11,646 nucleotides of DNA from Hyphomicrobiales bacterium (lineage in GTDB: Bacteria; Pseudomonadota; Alphaproteobacteria; Rhizobiales; Kaistiaceae). A program made the position numbers and the translations under genes. Positions 8,212 through 11,646 of the stretch are shown in pieces; position 1 is the first letter of the stretch, and each line of letters begins with the position of its first letter. The stretch lies in contig JAFKJZ010000183.1 of NCBI GenBank assembly GCA_017305815.1, positions 1-11,646 on the forward strand, read 5' to 3'. A model generated the notes under the pieces. That model was not told the DNA's origin and ran no database searches. It saw nothing but the letters and a program-made list of their open reading frames with translations.

Positions 8212-9357
8212 ATGATGGCAGCGGTCACGATCGTCGGCGCGGGCCTGGGCGGCCTAACCCTCGCACGCGTCCTTCACCTGCACGGCATCCCGGCGACAAT
8301 CTATGAGGCGGATCCCTCGGCTGGCGCTCGCGCCCAGGGCGGTATGCTCGACATTCACGAAGCGGACGGGCAGAGGGCGCTGCGGGCGGCGGGGCTCTAT
8401 GATGCGTTTCGTGCCCTGGTGCATGAGGGCGGCGAGGCGACGCGTGTGCTCGATCGGGACGGCACCGTCCTGCTCGACCAGCTGGACGACGGCACGGGCG
8501 GGCGGCCCGAGGTGCTGCGCGGTGAGTTGCGGCGGATCCTGCTCGAATCCCTGCCGCCGGGCACGATCCAGTGGGGCAGGAAACTCGTCGCCATCACGGC
8601 GCTGGGCGGAGGCCGGCATGAACTCGGATTCGCCGACGGATCGAAGGTCGTGGCCGAAGCGCTCGTCGGCGCGGACGGCGCGTGGTCCAGAGTGCGGCCC
8701 CTGCTGACGGACGTGAAGCCCGACTATATCGGCACGAGCTTCGTCGAGACCTATCTGCACGATGCCGACGCGCGGCATGCCGCCACGGCCGAGGCGGTCG
8801 GCGGCGGCGCGCTGTTCGTGCTGGCGCCGGGCAAGGGGATCTTTGCCCATCGTGAGCCGAAAGGAATCCTGCACAGCTATATCGGGCTGAAGCGCCCCGA
8901 GGCGTGGTTCGACGCCATCGACCTTGCCGATTCCGATGCGCTGATGGCGCGGGTCGCCGCGGAGTTCGAGGGCTGGGCGCCGGCGCTGACCGCGCTGATC
9001 ACGGAAGGCGAGACCGCGCCGGTGCTGCGGCGGCTGTATGCCCTGCCGGTCGGGCTAGAATGGGAGCGCGTGCCCGGCGTTACGCTTGTCGGCGATGCCG
9101 CGCACCTGGCGCCGCCGGCCGGCGAGGGCGCGAACCTGGCGATGCTGGACGGCGCTGAACTCGGCGAGGCGATCGTGGCGCACGCCGGCGACATCGAGGC
9201 CGCCTTCGCCGCCTATGAGGCGGCGATGTTCCCGCGCAGCGCGTCGGAAGCTGCGGCTGCCCATCAGGTGCTGGCGCTTTGCCTCGGCGAGCGCGGACCC
9301 GCGGGCATCGTCGACTTCCTCACCGGCGCGCGCGAGCCGCTCGTGCCCGCACCCTAG
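8212..9357 (+). CDS. TetX-like FAD-dependent monooxygenase
   Basis: This 381-residue group A flavoprotein monooxygenase would hydroxylate a small substrate with NAD(P)H and oxygen. It shows the FAD Rossmann motif VGAGLGG (8-14), the DG motif GADGAWSRVR (153-162) and GDAAHLAPPAGEGAN (294-308). Several stretches follow the tetracycline-inactivating TetX closely as I remember it: GGMLDIHEADGQRALRAAGL (43-62), RPEVLRGELRRILLESL (98-114) and WGRKLV (121-126). In the substrate region I see a histidine (ILHSYIG, H221) where TetX has its conserved one, but a valine (FVL, V203) near the TetX position of Q192. Tetracycline activity therefore should not be assumed. ATG 8212 (or 8215, also in frame) follows AAAGGA. 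Divergent from the TetR gene and preceded by two operators, it is probably inducible. Its stop is 24 bases from the convergent LOG gene. Confidence 0.88.
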   Translation: MMAAVTIVGAGLGGLTLARVLHLHGIPATIYEADPSAGARAQGGMLDIHEADGQRALRAAGLYDAFRALVHEGGEATRVLDRDGTVLLDQLDDGTGGRPEVLRGELRRILLESLPPGTIQWGRKLVAITALGGGRHELGFADGSKVVAEALVGADGAWSRVRPLLTDVKPDYIGTSFVETYLHDADARHAATAEAVGGGALFVLAPGKGIFAHREPKGILHSYIGLKRPEAWFDAIDLADSDALMARVAAEFEGWAPALTALITEGETAPVLRRLYALPVGLEWERVPGVTLVGDAAHLAPPAGEGANLAMLDGAELGEAIVAHAGDIEAAFAAYEAAMFPRSASEAAAAHQVLALCLGERGPAGIVDFLTGAREPLVPAP

Positions 9358-9372
9358 CCGCTTCGGAAGAAG

Positions 9373-9400
9373 GCCGATCGCTCAGAGGTCGGCGATCGGC
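9373..9400. terminator. Possible bidirectional terminator between convergent genes
   Basis: GCCGATCGC (9373-9381) and GCGATCGGC (9392-9400) form a perfect 9-bp stem with a 10-base loop. It begins 15 bases after the monooxygenase stop and overlaps the last codons and stop of the LOG gene. On the minus strand it is followed by CTTCTTCC; on the plus strand there is no T-run. A coding coincidence cannot be excluded. Confidence 0.35.
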
Positions 9401-9987
9401 ATCGGCTCGACGACGGGCGCCGGCTCGACCGTGCGGGCAATCGCCTCGCGCAGCTTCGGCAGCACCTGCTCGGCGCTGTCGACGACGAGGTAGTTGACCT
9501 CGAAGCCGCGCCGGATGAAGCCGGAATCGGCCATGTGTCGCAGAAGCGCGATCAGGGGATCCCAGAAGCCATTGATGTTGGCGATCAGCACGGGCTTGCG
9601 GTGGCGGCCGAGCTGGGCCCAGGTCATCATCTCGACCAGCTCCTCGAGCGTGCCGATGCCGCCCGGGAGGGCGACGAAGGCGTCCGAACGCTCGAACATC
9701 ATGCGCTTGCGCTCATGCATGTCCTCCGTGACGATCAGTTCATGCGCCGTTTCCAGCATCACTTCGCGTTCCTTCAGGAACTGCGGGATGATGCCTGTCA
9801 CATGGCCGCCGGCGGCCATGACCGAGCGGGCGGTAATTCCCATCAGGCCGATGGCGCCGCCGCCATAGACGAGGCCGAGGCCTTCCTGGCCCATGAGATC
9901 ACCGAGACGCTCGGCAAATTCGGCATAGACGGGTCGATCTCCGGTGGAGGAACCGCAGTAGACGCAAATCGAGGAAAGCTCTGTCAT
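9382..9987 (-). CDS. LOG-family nucleotide 5'-monophosphate phosphoribohydrolase
   Basis: The 201-residue protein has the Rossmann-like fold signatures of the LOG (lysine decarboxylase-like, misnamed) family: ICVYCGSSTG (7-16), LVYGGGAIGLMG (39-50), MHERKRMMFERSDAFVALPGGIGTLEEL (90-117) with the PGGxGTxxE motif, and TWAQLGRHRKPV. Characterised members remove the base from cytokinin riboside monophosphates or AMP, giving a free adenine-type base and ribose 5-phosphate. Which nucleotide it uses here is unknown. In bacteria outside plant-associated lineages it is often a general purine nucleotidase. ATG 9987 has AGGAAGG just upstream. It is convergent with the flavin monooxygenase and divergent from the Ig-like protein gene. 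There is no evident link to the TetR module. The last 15 residues (PAPVVEPMPIADL region) are a variable, Pro-rich tail. Confidence 0.92.
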   Translation of the reverse strand: MTELSSICVYCGSSTGDRPVYAEFAERLGDLMGQEGLGLVYGGGAIGLMGITARSVMAAGGHVTGIIPQFLKEREVMLETAHELIVTEDMHERKRMMFERSDAFVALPGGIGTLEELVEMMTWAQLGRHRKPVLIANINGFWDPLIALLRHMADSGFIRRGFEVNYLVVDSAEQVLPKLREAIARTVEPAPVVEPMPIADL

Positions 9988-10071
9988 AGGGCCTTCCTCG
10001 CATCCGTGGCGGCGACCGTCAAGCGGTCGGCAAATGCGTCACAGAGCCTCGGAAACTGCGGTTTCGCTGCC

Positions 10072-10099
10072 TTGTCGCGCGGGGGAAAGCAGGTATAAC
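10072..10099 (+). promoter_or_regulatory. Candidate promoter of the Ig-like protein gene
   Basis: TTGTCG (10072-10077) and TATAAC (10094-10099) are 16 bases apart, a good sigma-70-like pair and the best -10 in the window. Transcription would begin near 10106, leaving a 5' leader of about 110 bases. Confidence 0.5.
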
Positions 10100-10171
10100 A
10101 GTTTCGTGAGATGCCGGGGAAACAGCCAGGGAATCGGCGGATCCGGCAGGGGAATGAGTGCCCGCCGGGCG

Positions 10172-10195
10172 CGGAACGCGAAACCGTTCCGTTTT
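10172..10195 (+). promoter_or_regulatory. Terminator-like hairpin in the 5' leader of the Ig-like protein gene
   Basis: CGGAACG (10172-10178) and CGTTCCG (10185-10191) form a perfect 7-bp stem around a CGAAAC loop, followed directly by TTTT. It lies between the promoter and the start codon at 10217. A 28-codon ORF (10111-10197) starts close to the predicted transcription start, runs through the hairpin and stops in the T-run. Its composition is not enriched in any one amino acid, so a leader-peptide role is not supported. No plus-strand gene upstream would need a terminator here. Confidence 0.35.
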
Positions 10196-10216
10196 GAGCG
10201 ACAGGTTTGAGCATCG

Positions 10217-10912
10217 ATGGCTGAAAATACACCCTCCGGGCCGAAGACTTCCGGCCGCGTCGCCGGCGTCGTGGCGATTGCCGCTATCCTGGTCGGGGGC
10301 TACTACGGCCTTGTCGTCAAGCCGAGTTCCACGCCGGGCGCCGGCTCCACGGCTTCAGCGGACGCCAAGTCTGCAGATTCCAAGTCTGCGGATGCAAAGC
10401 CGGCTGCTGATTCAGGCACCGCCGACGCCTCCAAGACTACCGATACATCCAAGGCAGCCGAGGCCGACAAGCCCGCCGACGCGCCCAAGCCGGCTGACGC
10501 GGCTTCGAATGCCACTGCCGATGCTTCGGGCGCCGCGAAGCAGGCCGAGGCGCCGGCCGAGAGCGCCGCGCCGAGCTTCGACATCGTCCGCGTAGAGCCG
10601 ACCGGCGAGACCGTCGTCGCCGGCCTCGCCGCGCCGAAGGCCAAGGTCGAACTGCTGGACGGCTCCGCGCCGATCGCGACCGCCGAGGCCAATGAGCGCG
10701 GCGAATGGGCTATGGCGGTGGAGAAGCCGCTCGCTGCAGGCACGCACGACCTTTCGATCCGCACCACCTCGGCCGACAAGAAGACCGAGACCCTTTCCGA
10801 GCAGACCGTCGCCGTGCAGGTGCAGGAGCCGGGCAAGGGCGAGGCGCTCGTCGTCCTGAACACGCCGGACGCCGCCAGCAAAGTCCTGCAGAAGCCGGAT
10901 GCCGGCGCCTAG
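10217..10912 (+). CDS. Membrane-anchored Ig-like protein, N-terminal half of a frame-disrupted gene
   Basis: The 231-residue product begins with a short polar stretch and one transmembrane anchor (about 14-34, GRVAGVVAIAAILVGGYYGLVV). A low-complexity Ala/Lys/Asp/Pro linker (40-118) follows. Then comes an Ig-like or carboxypeptidase-regulatory-like beta domain (about 121-203, FDIVRVEPTGETVVAGLAAP through TVAVQV). It matches the N-terminal half of a Hyphomicrobiales envelope protein type with two such domains and a C-terminal LysM that binds peptidoglycan. Here a TAG at 10910-10912 ends the frame in the second linker. The second Ig-like domain continues in the +1 frame (10899 onward), so the gene looks split by a frameshift, perhaps plus a nonsense change, or by a sequencing error. 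The start ATG has only a weak ribosome binding site (GAG). It is divergent from the LOG gene. Confidence 0.75.
   Translation: MAENTPSGPKTSGRVAGVVAIAAILVGGYYGLVVKPSSTPGAGSTASADAKSADSKSADAKPAADSGTADASKTTDTSKAAEADKPADAPKPADAASNATADASGAAKQAEAPAESAAPSFDIVRVEPTGETVVAGLAAPKAKVELLDGSAPIATAEANERGEWAMAVEKPLAAGTHDLSIRTTSADKKTETLSEQTVAVQVQEPGKGEALVVLNTPDAASKVLQKPDAGA
10361..10405 (+). repeat. Three imperfect 15-bp tandem repeats coding DAKSA / DSKSA / DAKPA
   Basis: Units at 10361-10375, 10376-10390 and 10391-10405 share the GAxxCxAAG core and encode a pentapeptide repeat in the first linker of the Ig-like protein. Such repeats can change in number by slippage. They form part of the low-complexity tether between membrane anchor and domain. 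Confidence 0.6.
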
Positions 10913-11646
10913 ACCAAGGTCGCCGCCGCGACCGGACGCTACCGCGAAGCCCGAGACCGCGGCGCCCTCCGCCGCTGCGCCGGACGCTGCCGGCAAGGCC
11001 GAGGCGGCCGGCACGGATGCGGCGAAGACCGAATCCGCCGGCACCGAGACTGCAAAGGCAGAGGCGCCCAAGGCCGACGCGTCGGCCAAGGCGGGCGATA
11101 CGCTCGCCGCTTCCGACAAGGTTGCCGCACCGGCGGACGCCGCTGCGCCTGTCGCCGGTTCGACGGAGCAGGCTGCCCCGGCGACCGGTGCCACCAAGAC
11201 TGACGTCGCCAAGGCAGAGTCCCCCGCCTCCGACGCGCCCAAGGCCGCCGAAGCAGGCTCCGACGCGACGAAGACCGCCGATGCGGCTCCTGCCAGCACC
11301 GAGCCCAAGGTCACTGTCGATGCTGTCGAGGCTGAAGACGGCAAGACTTTCGTCGCCGGCTCGGCCAAGACCAATGCGCCGGTTCGCGTCTATGTCGACG
11401 ACAAGCCGGTTGGCGAGGCAAAGCCGGGTGAAGGCGGTCGCTGGCTGCTGGAGGCGCCGAAGTCGATCGAGCCGGGCCGTCGCGTCGTACGCGTCGACCA
11501 AGTGGATACAAGCACCGGCAAGGTGGTCGCCCGCGCCGAGGTTCCGTTCGATCGCACCGCCGATGTCGCGGCGCTGTCGCCGGTCGTGGCGGGCGGTGGC
11601 GGCGCAGGTGGTGCATCGGCGGACGGCAGCGTGCCCGCGCCGCAGA
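10899..11646 (+). CDS. C-terminal half of the disrupted Ig-like (probably LysM) protein, +1 frame, open at right edge
   Basis: This reading frame is open from 10596 to the window end and takes over the coding pattern after the upstream stop. The first in-frame ATG that could serve is 10899, which overlaps the upstream stop by 14 bases and has no good ribosome binding site. Counted from there, residues 13-135 are an Ala/Lys/Asp/Glu/Pro linker of the same style as the upstream linker. Residues about 137-217 form a second Ig-like domain (VTVDAVEAEDGKTFVAGSAK through ARAEVPFDR). A Gly-rich stretch (AGGGGAGGAS) and a Pro-containing linker then run to the edge. In related proteins a LysM domain follows; it would lie outside the window. 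The first dozen residues (RPRSPPRP) are unlike the linker, which suggests they are out-of-frame sequence. I read this as the second half of one broken gene, possibly still made by coupled re-initiation. Confidence 0.6.
   Translation, partial: MPAPRPRSPPRPDATAKPETAAPSAAAPDAAGKAEAAGTDAAKTESAGTETAKAEAPKADASAKAGDTLAASDKVAAPADAAAPVAGSTEQAAPATGATKTDVAKAESPASDAPKAAEAGSDATKTADAAPASTEPKVTVDAVEAEDGKTFVAGSAKTNAPVRVYVDDKPVGEAKPGEGGRWLLEAPKSIEPGRRVVRVDQVDTSTGKVVARAEVPFDRTADVAALSPVVAGGGGAGGASADGSVPAPQ

Noticed and set aside
10172..10191. GGAAC...CGTT as a general-stress (EcfG-type) promoter or LexA box
   Set aside because: The spacing between the elements is 7 bases rather than the 16-17 of EcfG promoters, and the repeat is inverted with 8 bases between GAAC and GTTC rather than the alphaproteobacterial LexA direct repeat.
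10412..11374. Long minus-strand open frames opposite the Ig-like gene
   Set aside because: They translate the Ala/Lys/Asp linker backwards into Ser/Ala/Gly-rich sequence; no start signals or domains.

Overview
The window looks like chromosomal DNA of a GC-rich alphaproteobacterium, most likely of the order Hyphomicrobiales (Rhizobiales). This rests on the strong G/C preference at third codon positions, the rhizobial-type fusion malic enzyme, the cysS-cimA arrangement, and a LOG-family gene divergent from an Ig-like/LysM-type protein. I recognise no species marker, and there is no phage, insertion sequence, CRISPR array, tRNA or rRNA.

Layout. Positions 1-3658 are read on the minus strand: the N-terminal end of a Tat-exported metallophosphoesterase (cut by the window edge), an unknown two-helix membrane protein, a full-length malic enzyme with a phosphotransacetylase-like tail (maeB) ending at a strong hairpin terminator, and a 62-residue possibly exported protein. 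Positions 3828-7404 are a plus-strand unit: a candidate leader peptide with tandem Cys and tandem Ile codons and attenuator-like hairpins, then cysS, then a 70-residue protein that copies the CysS C-terminal tail, then cimA (citramalate synthase), which overlaps the small gene by four bases. Positions 7452-9357 hold a divergent pair, a TetR-type repressor and a TetX-like flavin monooxygenase. Two nearly identical palindromic operators lie between them. Positions 9382-9987 (minus) encode a LOG-family nucleotide phosphoribohydrolase. From 10217 to the right edge runs a membrane-anchored Ig-like protein of the type that usually ends in LysM, broken by a stop and +1 frame change in its low-complexity linker.

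How the parts may work together. Malic enzyme makes pyruvate, which CimA condenses with acetyl-CoA to start threonine-independent isoleucine synthesis. CimA is co-transcribed with cysteinyl-tRNA synthetase, and the putative leader carries both Cys and Ile codons. The unit may therefore sense charging of one or both tRNAs; this is the most interesting inference in the window. The TetR/monooxygenase pair is a self-contained, probably inducible, detoxification or catabolic module. All functional assignments come from motifs read by eye; no searches were run.
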